Source: CAWHOW01 sp050013795 (lineage in GTDB: Bacteria > Bacteroidota > Bacteroidia > Bacteroidales > CG2-30-32-10). Taken from it: 41,570 bases of DNA. The stretch lies in the NCBI GenBank assembly GCA_050013795.1, contig JBEKEO010000030.1:1-41570 (forward strand), in the 5' to 3' direction. Below the pieces are notes generated by a model. The model was given only the letters and a program-made list of their open reading frames with translations. It did not search any database and was not told the DNA's origin. The position numbers and the translations under genes were made by a program. Every line of letters begins with the position of its first letter. Positions within the stretch are counted from its first letter, which is position 1. Positions 17,083 to 27,000 of the stretch are shown here, in pieces.

Positions 17083-19251
17083 TTATTTTTGTAGGCTTTT
17101 AACCTGAGCTTTCAGTGTTTCAATTTCGGCCTGTTGTTCCTGGATTGCTTTTACGAGAACGGGAATTAAACCAATATAATTAATTCCTTTATACATAACA
17201 GCAGGATCTTCTTTCTTTGCACCGGGATGTGAACTATTTTCAACCAATGTTGGAAATACTTTTTCCATTTCCTGAGCAATAAAGCCAATCTGTGTGCCTG
17301 AAGCAAATCCCATAAATGGATATTCATTAGTTTTCATAGTGTAAGAAACGGGCCTTAGCTGAAGAATATTATCAAGAGCACCTGTATAACCAACAACATC
17401 TTTCTTGAATTTTGCATCAGATGCTAATGTCCAGGTTCCTGTGTAAGCACCGTTGCCGCTGCAATATACCCCATAAGCAGTGCCTCCGGTAGTACTAGCA
17501 GATCCATAGACACCATAAACTGATGCTGCAGCTGAAGAGGATGCGAAACCGTAAAATCCATATACGGGATTAACAGAGGAATTATGAGCATAAGAATAAA
17601 CCCCTATATATTTAGAATCAAAATATCCGCCATAGCCCCACCAGTCAGCAGCGTCAGATTTTCCATAAACAGCAAAACCATCAATGTTTCCGGTATTCGA
17701 AAATTCGGCATGTATTGCGCTAGCCGACAAACCTGCTGCAGAATCGGTAGTAAAGTACCCGGCATATTCACGATTAGAAGGTACGTACAATGTGGCATGA
17801 TTTGAAGAAACATTTGACCCCAGGGTAACTTCGTTTGTGGCAGCATTAATATGGAAGGGGTAAGTATATGACCCTTCATTATATATTTCAAAATTTGGGG
17901 AATTATAAGTACCTATTCTCCATTTATTGCTGCCAGCAGTTCTTAATAATAGATCCGACATATCGGCTTCGCTATTTTTGTCGGCAATAAAAGTTGCCTC
18001 GCCCGAAGATGTCGATTTCGCCTGTACTATTGCATATGGACTTTGCGCATCAAACAGCCATGAAGGTGTTGTGGTCCCTATGCCAACCTTAACTGCATTT
18101 GCGCCTGTTCCGCCGAGCACAAGAGCGTTGCTTTCGCCCACTATTGCATTTGCTCCTATTGCAGTGGCATTGGTAAGGGCGGCATTTGATACATCAGCGT
18201 AATAACCTATAGCTGTATTTAGTGATCCTGTGGTGTTAGTAGTAAGGGCATTATTTCCTACGGCTGTATTTTGAATACCGGTAGTTGTTGAAGTTGGCTG
18301 ATTATTTTGAAGTGCATTAATTCCTACAGCCACATTATCGCTTACCCAAGCTACGCCGCCATTACTAAAAGATTGAAAGACTAAAGCATCCACTCCTATA
18401 GCTGTATTCCATCCTGCAGTGGTGTTTTTCCAAAGCGCCTGAGATCCAATAGCAGTATTGAGTTCGCCTAATGTGTCTTCCTGAAGCGCCTGAATTCCGA
18501 TAGCGGTATTATAGGTTCCTTTTTCAGCCGGATTAAGCGCATCTATACCCCATGATGTATTGTCATATACATCATCAAGCAAACCAGCCCGCACATTATT
18601 TTGTTTTAAAACAACATCATTATCATCAATTGTTCCTATAAAATTAGTGGCAGACGAGGTTCCAGTATTACCGGTTAAACCCCACGCTATTCCATGGGCC
18701 GAACCTGTCGCTCCCGTGGCACCTGCAACTCCTGTAGCACCGGTTGCTCCATTACTTCCGCTAGCTCCTGTTGTTCCGTTAGCACCTGTTGGACCGGTTG
18801 CTCCTGCAGCTCCTGTTGGTCCTGTTGTTCCGCTTGTGCCTGCTTTATTTGCATACATGGCATAAGGAACTGATAATAATTGTGAAGCGCCCATTGATGT
18901 ATAACTTGTACCTCCTGTAGGATCCATCAGAACTTGCAGCCAGTAGTCGCCCGTGCTCCAAACGATGGTACTAAAAGTGCCAAATGTCGGGGTTCCCTGT
19001 CCTAGTGAAATTGTAAACAAACCAAATTGGTTGGTTGTAGTAGCAAATGTTTCGGTATAGACGATTGTCCCCGATGATGAAGTTTGACGTATGTTAATTT
19101 CAATTCCTACGGCATGGCTGGCAATAAGAGCGCCCGAACTATTTCTGGCTACTGCCTGGTAATTGAATGCTTCCGGTACCTGCGCGCTAAGTTGGCTTAC
19201 GAATGAAAGCATAAGCATCGCGCTTAATAATGTTAAAATTCTTCTTTTCAT
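17083..19251 (-). CDS. Collagen-like surface protein with C-terminal S74 chaperone (endosialidase-type) domain
   Basis: A 722-residue exported protein. Signal peptide about 1-23. A conserved N-terminal domain (PEAFNYQAVARNSSG) precedes a collagen-like tract of G-x-T triplets (about 137-188). Next come YadA-head-like repeats with the motif NTAIG(I/S/V)xAL (about 240-370), a beta-rich region, and a C-terminal Peptidase S74 / chaperone-of-endosialidase domain (about 610-722: SDAKFKKDV, IGFIAQEMEKVFP) ending in a coiled coil. S74 domains trimerise fibre-like proteins and often cut themselves off. It is likely a trimeric surface fibre. Such proteins commonly sit beside a short T9SS-sorted protein, and the remains of that gene lie directly upstream (19277-19767). 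Confidence 0.85.
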   Translation of the reverse strand: MKRRILTLLSAMLMLSFVSQLSAQVPEAFNYQAVARNSSGALIASHAVGIEINIRQTSSSGTIVYTETFATTTNQFGLFTISLGQGTPTFGTFSTIVWSTGDYWLQVLMDPTGGTSYTSMGASQLLSVPYAMYANKAGTSGTTGPTGAAGATGPTGANGTTGASGSNGATGATGVAGATGATGSAHGIAWGLTGNTGTSSATNFIGTIDDNDVVLKQNNVRAGLLDDVYDNTSWGIDALNPAEKGTYNTAIGIQALQEDTLGELNTAIGSQALWKNTTAGWNTAIGVDALVFQSFSNGGVAWVSDNVAVGINALQNNQPTSTTTGIQNTAVGNNALTTNTTGSLNTAIGYYADVSNAALTNATAIGANAIVGESNALVLGGTGANAVKVGIGTTTPSWLFDAQSPYAIVQAKSTSSGEATFIADKNSEADMSDLLLRTAGSNKWRIGTYNSPNFEIYNEGSYTYPFHINAATNEVTLGSNVSSNHATLYVPSNREYAGYFTTDSAAGLSASAIHAEFSNTGNIDGFAVYGKSDAADWWGYGGYFDSKYIGVYSYAHNSSVNPVYGFYGFASSSAAASVYGVYGSASTTGGTAYGVYCSGNGAYTGTWTLASDAKFKKDVVGYTGALDNILQLRPVSYTMKTNEYPFMGFASGTQIGFIAQEMEKVFPTLVENSSHPGAKKEDPAVMYKGINYIGLIPVLVKAIQEQQAEIETLKAQVKSLQK

Positions 19252-19276
19252 GTTTGTTTAAAATTTTGGTTAATAA

Positions 19277-19767
19277 TTAATATACTAAATTTATTTTGTG
19301 ATAATTTGAATTCTTTTCTCCCTTTGAATTGGTAGTTGCGAGTTCCAGTATGTACATTCCCTGGCTAAAAGCGCTGATGTCGAAATTAATCGTGTTTAAT
19401 CCGGCTGACTGCGTTACTTGTTTTACCAGCACTACCTGTCCTGCCAGGTTGAATAACCTGATGCTTGTTTCGGTATTATCGTTACCGTGGGATTTGGATA
19501 GATCAGGATGTCTCCTGATACAACAGGTGTTTCAACAATGCCGACTGTGTAATCTTCCGGCTGCTGGAAACCTTGTGTAAGGAAATTACTGCCCGATTGG
19601 AATGTTTGTACCATGGTCATCTCGGCCACCGTAGTCGATAGCATACCGCTGCTATTGTTGTAAAATCCTCCCGAAGAAGAAATTACCGTAGGTGACAGTG
19701 TTTGAGATCTTGCGGTTAATCCGCATATTCCCAACACTGCAATTAAAACTAAAAATTTACTCTTCAT
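19277..19767 (-). pseudogene. Short T9SS-sorted protein gene, frameshifted within the sorting domain
   Basis: The start at 19767 gives a signal peptide (MKSKFLVLIAVLGICGL) and the conserved SSSGGFYNNSSGMLSTTVAEM and FLTQGFQQPEDY segments. The frame reaches the T9SS sorting domain at ILIYPNPT and then breaks (about 19483-19488), stopping at 19432. Another frame continues from NDNTETSIRLFNLAGQVV to a normal T9SS end, YHKINLVY, with stop at 19277-19279. Between NPT and the next conserved strand (SIRLF) only about 7 residues remain where the family has about 16-17, so roughly 8-10 codons appear lost as well as the frame. The truncated product would lack a functional sorting signal. It could also be an assembly error. 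Confidence 0.8.
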
Positions 19768-19821
19768 AATTGATTGTTTAGTTATTATTAATTTAACTTT
19801 ATATTTAGTAGTAATAATTGG

Positions 19822-19829
19822 CAAAACTA
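19822..19829 (-). promoter_or_regulatory. Putative -7 box for the short T9SS gene
   Basis: Minus strand TAGTTTTG (19829-19822) matches TAnnTTTG. It excludes the upstream in-frame ATG at 19833 and supports the start at 19767. Confidence 0.45.
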
Positions 19830-19914
19830 ACATAAAAAGTTACAAATCCGAAATAGGTTTTATTAAATTTTTGTTAAATCAATTATAGCAATATCTATTT
19901 ACTCTCTATTAATA

Positions 19915-19948
19915 AAAAAGCGAAAACCAATATTTGGTTTTCGCTTTA
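19915..19948 (-). terminator. Terminator of the redox operon
   Basis: A 14-bp stem AAAGCGAAAACCAA (19917-19930) / TTGGTTTTCGCTTT (19934-19947). On the minus strand it is followed by T-rich sequence, 20 bases after the stop of the ferritin-like gene. Confidence 0.85.
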
Positions 19949-19968
19949 TGAAAAAGAAAGATGAATTG

Positions 19969-20424
19969 TTAATTTTCTTTTAGAACGAAATCATCGTATT
20001 CAATTTCAAACCGGAGTTTGTGTTTGGATTCTTCCTGTGCCAGCATAAGAAACAGGTTTTTTAGATTGTCATTTGGTGCCCTTTCCGATAAACCCAGGTA
20101 AAGTTTAAAAGATGCTTTTTCTTTGTTCATGGCCAGGGTAAGAGCGTCCTGATAAGTCATATTGGTATAAACATGTGATTTCACAATGTAATCAGCAATT
20201 TTTAGGTCCATGATTTTTCCGGCACTTACTTCAAACATACCTTTTTCTTTTATGTCAAGCAACTTAGCTTTATGTCCCATTTCTTCCCCTGCAAATTGTA
20301 TAAAAACTTTGCGCATAGCTTCGTTTGTTAATTTGTCGGCAAGACCATTATAAAAATCAACCGCTTCTTGTTCTGCATTTATTGCAAAATCCAGAATGTC
20401 ATTAATATTTGTAAATTCTTTCAT
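19969..20424 (-). CDS. Ferritin-like diiron protein (rubrerythrin family, no rubredoxin domain)
   Basis: A 151-residue four-helix protein. Diiron ligands are visible as AEQEAVDFY (about 17-25), GEEMGHKAKL (about 50-59, ExxH), NKEKASFKLY and AQEESKHKLR (about 129-138, ExxxH). The Cys4 rubredoxin domain of classical rubrerythrin is absent, so electrons must come from a partner. Rubrerythrin-type proteins reduce peroxide in anaerobes. It is the last gene of the operon, 18 bases after nfnB, so it could protect the oxygen-sensitive flavin/Fe-S enzymes or accept electrons from them. That link is inference. Confidence 0.83.
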   Translation of the reverse strand: MKEFTNINDILDFAINAEQEAVDFYNGLADKLTNEAMRKVFIQFAGEEMGHKAKLLDIKEKGMFEVSAGKIMDLKIADYIVKSHVYTNMTYQDALTLAMNKEKASFKLYLGLSERAPNDNLKNLFLMLAQEESKHKLRFEIEYDDFVLKEN

Positions 20425-20442
20425 ATGATAATTGTTATATAA

Positions 20443-22227
20443 TTATTTCCCTGATAATTTTTTATGCATGGCATTGGAAGCAATACGGCCGGCACCCATT
20501 GCCAGTATTACGGTAGCTGAACCAGTAACAATATCACCTCCTGCATAAACATTAGGAATTGAAGTTTCGTTTGTTTCGGGATTTACTTCAATATACCCCC
20601 ATTTATTTCTTTTAAGGTTAGGTGTTGTATTAAAAATAATCGGATTAGGTCCGGTGCCAATAGCTACAACCGCAACATCGCATTCAACGATAAAATTTGA
20701 ATCTTTAACAGGAACAGGTCTTCTTCTTCCCGAATCGTCAGGCTCGCCTAGTTCCATCCTTATACATTCCACAGCTTTTACCATGTTACTATCGGTTCCA
20801 ATATATTTTACCGGGTTTGAAAGGAGCCTGAACTTAACTCCCTCCTCTCCTGCATGATGAACTTCTTCAATACGGGCAGGAAGTTCCTGTCGCGAGCGTC
20901 TGTAAATAATAGTTACTTCTGTTGAACCTGTTCGGATTGCAGTTCGGGCGCTATCCATTGCCACATTCCCCCCACCAATGACCACTACTTTATTTCCCCG
21001 TGGCATCGGAGTATCATATTCGGGGAATTTATATGCTTTCATCAGGTTCATACGGGTAAGATATTCGTTCGAGGAAAATACATATCCGAGGCTTTCCCCT
21101 TCAATTCCCATAAAAGTGGGCAAGCCAGCACCCACGCCAATAAATACCGCATCAAAATGCTCAAGCAACTCATCAATGGTAAGGATGGTTCCAATAATAT
21201 GATTTATTTCAAACCTGACACCTATTTCTTTTAAGTAGTTGATCTCAAACTGCACGATTGATTTAGGTAAACGGAACTCAGGAATTCCATAAGTAAGTAC
21301 ACCGCCTAGTTCATGCAAGGCTTCAAAAACTGTAACAGAATACCCTAACAATGCCATATCGGCAGCAACAGTAAGGCTTCCCGGGCCAGAACCAACCACA
21401 GCAATTCGTTTATTCGTTTTATTTGTAATTACCGGAATTTTCACCAAATCCATATTACGTTCAAAGTCGGCAACAAAGCGCTCAAGCCGCCCAATGGCAA
21501 CAGGTCTGTCTTTAAAACCGAGTATGCAGGTTTTCTCGCACTGGCTTTCCTGGGGGCAAACCCTTCCGCATATTGCAGGAAAAACATTACGTTCTTTTAT
21601 TTTTTTTGCAGCGCCGTCAAAATTATCTTCTCGCATTAATTTAATGAAACCTGTTATGTCAACATTAACAGGACAACCTTCAACGCATTTAGGGTTTTTG
21701 CATTGCAAACAACGACCCGCTTCGAGTGATGCCAATTCGGTGGTAAAGCCATACGGAACTTCTTGGTGATTATGAATTCTTAATGTCTGATCCTGCTCTG
21801 GCATTTCCTGACGGGGAATTTTTAATTTTAATTTTCTTTCATCGGCCTTATTCAATCCATGCCATTCGCATCCTTTTTTCAGGCAAATATAAAAAGGCAC
21901 TAACTTTGCTAAAGCAGAAATGATAACATGCCCCACATGAGAACCACATTCACCACAGTTAATATCCGGGCTTATCAGGCTTTTTTTGCAAAAAGGACAA
22001 ATCAGGTCATCGAGTACTTCACCTGTTGTAACTTCGAGAGAAGATTCGGAATCAAAAACGTCAAGATAGGGACTTAATTTTAAATCCATATCCTGTCCTT
22101 TAAAAACAGCTTTAAAAACTACTTCCTTAACGTCTTTTTTCTCAACATTAAAACTTTGATGACAATGAGGACAGTAAGTATTTAAATACGTTTTAAATTT
22201 TAAATATTTTACATCTTGTTCTAACAT
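20443..22227 (-). CDS. nfnB: NfnB-type NADPH/FAD/4Fe-4S subunit with an N-terminal Zn-ribbon-like module
   Basis: A 594-residue protein, about 125-130 residues longer than usual NfnB. Residues about 10-130 form a Cys module: C19/C22, C77/C80, C91/C94, C115/C120, H123. From about 145 it is a standard GltD/NfnB: the Fe-S segment RCLQCKNPKCVEGCPVN (172-188), FAD site AVVGSGPGSLTVA, NADPH site VVVIGGGNVAMDSARTA followed by YRRSRQELPA (2'-phosphate Arg pair), and the final GGD-x-VTG FAD motif. NfnB holds the bifurcating FAD and two [4Fe-4S] clusters, and with NfnA couples NADPH to NAD+ and ferredoxin. nfnA ends 15 bases upstream. The extra N-terminal module is shared with the gene at 23103-23984 and is the odd feature here. 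A plain GltD-like glutamate synthase subunit is less likely because of nfnA and the absence of a GltB gene. Confidence 0.85.
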   Translation of the reverse strand: MLEQDVKYLKFKTYLNTYCPHCHQSFNVEKKDVKEVVFKAVFKGQDMDLKLSPYLDVFDSESSLEVTTGEVLDDLICPFCKKSLISPDINCGECGSHVGHVIISALAKLVPFYICLKKGCEWHGLNKADERKLKLKIPRQEMPEQDQTLRIHNHQEVPYGFTTELASLEAGRCLQCKNPKCVEGCPVNVDITGFIKLMREDNFDGAAKKIKERNVFPAICGRVCPQESQCEKTCILGFKDRPVAIGRLERFVADFERNMDLVKIPVITNKTNKRIAVVGSGPGSLTVAADMALLGYSVTVFEALHELGGVLTYGIPEFRLPKSIVQFEINYLKEIGVRFEINHIIGTILTIDELLEHFDAVFIGVGAGLPTFMGIEGESLGYVFSSNEYLTRMNLMKAYKFPEYDTPMPRGNKVVVIGGGNVAMDSARTAIRTGSTEVTIIYRRSRQELPARIEEVHHAGEEGVKFRLLSNPVKYIGTDSNMVKAVECIRMELGEPDDSGRRRPVPVKDSNFIVECDVAVVAIGTGPNPIIFNTTPNLKRNKWGYIEVNPETNETSIPNVYAGGDIVTGSATVILAMGAGRIASNAMHKKLSGK

Positions 22228-22242
22228 TGTTTTATGTTTTTA

Positions 22243-23067
22243 TTATTTAATAGAGAAGAGCAGGGACGTTTTTTCGTCTTTCAGATATAAAGAATTTCTT
22301 TTTTCCAGCTCGTCAAAGTCAACAGTATGACCGTCGAAATCGGGACCGTCAACACAACAGAATTGCATTTTATCACCAATTTTCACTCTACAGCCGCCAC
22401 ACATACCCGTACCATCAATCATCACGGGATTTAAACTGACCATAGTAGGCACATTGAATTTTTTAGTCAGCTTACAAATATTCTTCATCATAATAATCGG
22501 GCCTATGGCATAAACCATCTTTATATCAAATCTTTCGCCAAGATATTTTTCCAAGGGCTGTGAAACAAATCCTCTTTGCCCGAAGCTTCCGTCATCGGTT
22601 GTAATAACCAGTTCATCACAAACCGCTTTCATTTCATTATCAAGGATTAACAGACCTTTATCTCTTGCGCCAATAATACCAATTACATAATTCCCTGCTT
22701 CTTTAAAGGCCTTGGTTATGTGATACAATATGGCAACGCCGGTTCCTCCGCCCACCATTATCACTGTTCCAACTTTATCAATATGTGCAGGTTTTCCAAG
22801 GGGGCCTACAACATCTCTTATAGTATCTCCCTCCCTCAGTGAACGCATCAGTGCAGTAGTTTTGCCAACCACCTGAAAAATTACAGTGATTGAGCCGGAA
22901 AATTCATCTTTATCAGCTACGGTTAAAGGAATTCTTTCCCCTGTTTCGTTTACTCTTAAAATAACAAATTGACCCGGTTTAATTTTTTTTGCAATTTTCG
23001 GGGCATCAATATCAAAGCGGATTACCGTGCCCTGAGCCATTTCCTGTTTTCTTATTATCTGAAACAT
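22243..23067 (-). CDS. nfnA: NfnA-type FAD/2Fe-2S subunit (PyrK-like)
   Basis: A 274-residue ferredoxin-NADP-reductase-like protein. It has the FAD motif ERIPLTVAD (about 49-57), the NAD-binding MVGGGTGVAILYH (about 103-115), and a C-terminal [2Fe-2S] site GTGMCGGCRVK with a further C-C pair (MQFCCVDGP). This is the architecture of NfnA and of dihydroorotate dehydrogenase electron-transfer subunits (PyrK). The adjoining NfnB-type gene favours NfnA, which binds NAD(H) in the bifurcating transhydrogenase. It lies 35 bases after the Zn-ribbon gene in the same operon. Confidence 0.85.
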   Translation of the reverse strand: MFQIIRKQEMAQGTVIRFDIDAPKIAKKIKPGQFVILRVNETGERIPLTVADKDEFSGSITVIFQVVGKTTALMRSLREGDTIRDVVGPLGKPAHIDKVGTVIMVGGGTGVAILYHITKAFKEAGNYVIGIIGARDKGLLILDNEMKAVCDELVITTDDGSFGQRGFVSQPLEKYLGERFDIKMVYAIGPIIMMKNICKLTKKFNVPTMVSLNPVMIDGTGMCGGCRVKIGDKMQFCCVDGPDFDGHTVDFDELEKRNSLYLKDEKTSLLFSIK

Positions 23068-23102
23068 ATAAAGAAGATATTACAAGTTAATAATTTTTTT
23101 TA

Positions 23103-23984
23103 TTACCATTCCATGCTATCTTCAAGACGAATTTCATCAAGATCATTTTTACTCAGTCCATGCCAGGTACAACCCTTTTTTTCACATATAAAAAAATCTA
23201 TCATCTTGGTTCGCGCACTCACCTGTATTTTTGCAATATGAGCTCCGCAACGTTCGCAAGACCCATTGGTAACCATAAGACTTTTATCGCAATGAAAACA
23301 TCTGATATCGCCTACGCTTTCATCTTCAGGCAGGAAAACTGTTGATTTTGAAGAAAATACATTAAGATACGGACTTAAAAGCATGTAGCCGGTTTCACCT
23401 TCTTTTCTTACAATTTTTATTTTAAGCATATCGCCTTCTATCAATGATCTTTTACAATGAGGGCAATATGATTGCAGGAATGATCCGGTTTCAATAATTT
23501 CTTTATGTTCTTCTTCCGGGGTTTTGACTTTTTTCTTTTCTTTAGCAACATGCATATCGTCAGTTGCCTGCTTTCCCCTGAATCCAAATTCCTGATATAA
23601 TTTTGTCAAAGCGTTTGAAAGATCTTCAAAACCTATGCTATGATCCTTACATCCCTTGCGTGAACAAAAATTTATTTTTCCTCCAATGTCAAGAATTAAT
23701 GAAGATATAGGAGCCTGGCAGGTAGGACAATGATCGTCTGAAGTAATTTCCGATTGGCAAAATGGACAAGAAAAAACAGCTATAATTCCATTCTCGGGCT
23801 CTGCATCACAAGTGTAATTAAAACTACCATAAATCGAACTCAGATTAATTGTGCCTTTTTTCCCTGCAGCCTCAATAAACAATTTGATACTTGATTCATT
23901 ATCGACTTTAGTTTCATGGTCCATGAGCGATTTACTGCATACAGGACATTTCACACTGAGCGATATAAAATTATAATTATTCAT
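23103..23984 (-). CDS. Protein with two Zn-ribbon-like modules, partner of the Nfn/Stn operon
   Basis: A 293-residue soluble protein of no family I recognise, built from two copies of one Cys module. Copy 1: C13/C16, C73/C76, C86/C89, C107/C112, H115. Copy 2: C174/C177, C229/C232, C243/C246, C267/C272, H275. They are joined by a charged linker (about 143-165). The same pattern forms the N-terminus of the neighbouring NfnB (C19 to H123). Copy 2 and the NfnB module also share LSPYL-(N/D)-VF and KKGC-(T/E)-WHGL. Four CxxC-like pairs suggest two zinc or Fe-S sites per module. As it lies between stnC-like and nfnA genes in one operon, docking, cluster delivery or redox sensing are possible roles, all inferred. 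Confidence 0.8.
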   Translation of the reverse strand: MNNYNFISLSVKCPVCSKSLMDHETKVDNESSIKLFIEAAGKKGTINLSSIYGSFNYTCDAEPENGIIAVFSCPFCQSEITSDDHCPTCQAPISSLILDIGGKINFCSRKGCKDHSIGFEDLSNALTKLYQEFGFRGKQATDDMHVAKEKKKVKTPEEEHKEIIETGSFLQSYCPHCKRSLIEGDMLKIKIVRKEGETGYMLLSPYLNVFSSKSTVFLPEDESVGDIRCFHCDKSLMVTNGSCERCGAHIAKIQVSARTKMIDFFICEKKGCTWHGLSKNDLDEIRLEDSMEW

Positions 23985-24097
23985 ACGATTAAATTTTATT
24001 AAACAAAGTTACATTTTTATATGAAACCATAAATTATTTTAACTATATATTACATTTATTTATCTGATTCATGATAATAAAGAAAATCGAAATTTGT

Positions 24098-27000
24098 CTA
24101 ATTTTTAAATGATTTCCTGAACCCTTCATCAAAATATTTTACGATATTATCACATCCGAAATCAAACAATCGGTTTTGGTCATCATTTTCAGTCACTTTA
24201 AAGGTATAAGTATATTCATCGGGAATTTGTGGCAGCATGGTAATAGCCTCCATCATAACATCAATTACATCGGACAAACCTTTTTGATTGAATTTTTCCA
24301 AAAGGTGAATTAATTGTTCGCATGAATTTAATTCAATTTTTGGAGTCATTATTTTTTCAAATTTTTGAATTATTCTTTGTGTATTTGTATATGTACCACC
24401 CGATTCAAAAGGGAGTGATGCCGGCAATATTATATTTGCCTCCTTAGCAGTATCGGTCATAAAATAATCTTGTACAAGTAGAAATTCTATTTTATTAAAC
24501 CATCTTTGGACCTTTTTAAAATCTAATGCACACCCCAGCGGATCTTCAGCGAACACCATTAAATTTTTTATTTTACCGGCTTCCAGAAAATTCTCAAGGT
24601 TATAACTGATCAATTCGTGAAGGTTTTTCGAGCCCCATTTATCAGTCATTTTATCAACTATTACGGGTTCAGTTAGAGGAATTCCGCCTACTCCGAAACG
24701 CGGATCGACTCCCATGTCGAACAGACCCTGTGAATTATTTTTTTCTTTCAGCGATATCAAACCATTCGATGTTTTCCTTAGCTTTCCTGTAATCATTGCC
24801 AAATTGAATAATTCGATGGATGCGTTTGATGATACTTCTTTTTCAGAAAAAATAATTATTGCATTTAATTCCCCGTTATATTGCTCGGCAAATTTTATTA
24901 CTGTTTCGTTATCACATATTCCTGCTCGTTTAACAAGGTCATCAAATTTCTCTCTAAGCAATGTTGTTTTGTAGTATTCAAACCCAGAACAATTATCACC
25001 AATGAACATTTGATTTTGTAATCCTTTTGATAAAATATGGTATGTTACTGCTTTAATAAAATAATAATAAGAATTAACAAGAATCATTTCGTTAGCTTTG
25101 TGTTGCATACTGCTGTTTTCATGCGTAGAAACAAGAGTAATTGGTACGTCTTTCAAAAACTGCGTATTGTTAACAATAAATCCCGGTACGGCATTATCAG
25201 CATTTATTTCTGAACCAATAAGGTAAATATGTGAGGCTCCTTTAATTTGATCAAAAGGCGTATTTGCTGCTGAATTCCCATAATATCCTTCGCCTCTGCC
25301 AAGATAATGGAAACTGGCAACATTATTTGTCTTCGTACCTGCTCTTGCAAGTTTTTGGATAAGATAAAGCTCTTCATTAGAAAGTCTCGCTCCAGCAAAA
25401 AAAGCATTGTCATCAGGTTTTACGCTTTTAATTTTATAAGCAATGATATTGAATGCTTCTTCAAAAGTTATTTCTTCAAAACCATCACCGACTTTTAATA
25501 AAGGTCTGACTATACGATTTTTGTCATTTAAATAGGCGTATCCGAATTTAGGAAACCTGCAGATATTACCATCTGTATTAACTTTACCCTTATTACCCTG
25601 CACTTTCATCACAAAATTATTTTTGTGCTTGATCGATATTTCGCAACCAACCGAACAATAATTGCATATAGTTACTATGTTGTCGTATTTTACAGGCCCT
25701 GGTTTGAAAATTACATTTTCTGTAATAGCTCCGGTTGGACAAGCAGAAATACATAGTCCGCACGATTCACAATGAGTATCTTGCAATGCATCACCCATGC
25801 TCGGTGCAACATAAGTTTCAAATCCGCGATTGACGAGGCCTAGGGCGTTTGCTCCTACAACCTCGCGACAGATTCTGATGCATCTTGAACAAAGAATACA
25901 TTTATTATTATCAATTTCAACATAAGGATGTCTGAAATCAACATTTTGTTGCTTAAATTCTCCTTTAAAACGTTCCTGTTCTGCCTCGTATTCTGTTGCA
26001 TACCTTTTCAGATCACATTCATAATAAACCTGACAGCCGCATTCTAGACAACGTTGCGATTCTTTAATGGCAATTTCTTCGCTGTCGTAACCCAATTCAA
26101 CCTCTTTATAATTCATGCGATGGTTAGCTTCAAGAACCGGCATTTCTTCGCGCATTTGTTTCAGGAATTTTCCAATGTATTCTTCTGTAACCTGCAATTT
26201 AAAATTATCTCGCTTACTGAGAAATTCTTTCATTTCAGGAACTAATGGCTGATCCAGCAGGAATTGGTTACAACTGCGTGCAGCAATCTTTCCCTGCGCC
26301 ACGGCCTGAATGAGTGTAGCCGGTCCGGAAACACTATCGCCACATGCAAAAATTCTTTTCACACCAGTTTGCAAAGTTTGCGGATCAGCATCAATATCAC
26401 CCCATTTATTAGCTTTCATTTCGCCGATATCAGTATTGCTGTTTACTTCATTAATGAAATTTATTGTGGTTTTCTGACCAATAGCAGCAATAGCATAATC
26501 AAGCGGAATATCAAATTCGGAATTTGGAACAATTATAGGTCTTCTTCTTCCGGAAGAATCGGCTTCCCCAAGTTCCATTTTCAAGCAGGTCATCGACTTT
26601 ATTTTTCCTTCTGAATCTTTATTAACCCTCACAGGAGCAGTAAGAAACATATATTCTACTCCTTCCAGTTTCGATTCATGAATTTCAATAGGATTTGCAG
26701 GCATTTCCTTTTCGGTACGTCTGTAAATGATATAAACTTTTTCCGCACCACAACGTTTTGATGAACGACAGCAATCCATAGCTGTATTACCACCACCTAT
26801 CACTGCAATAGTTTTTCCTTTAAAATCATATCGCTTTCCTGACAATTCCATAGCTTTAAGAAAATCAACACCCGATAAAACATTTTCTGCATCGTCACCT
26901 TCGCAACCAATAGACGTACCGATTTGCGATCCAATAGCAAGTATAATTGCATCGTGTTTAAATTTCAAAGCTTTGTATGAAAGGTTATCTCCCAACTTTT

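Noticed and set aside
20443..22227. Glutamate synthase small subunit (GltD)
   Set aside because: No GltB gene nearby; the PyrK/NfnA-type gene directly upstream makes NfnB the better call.
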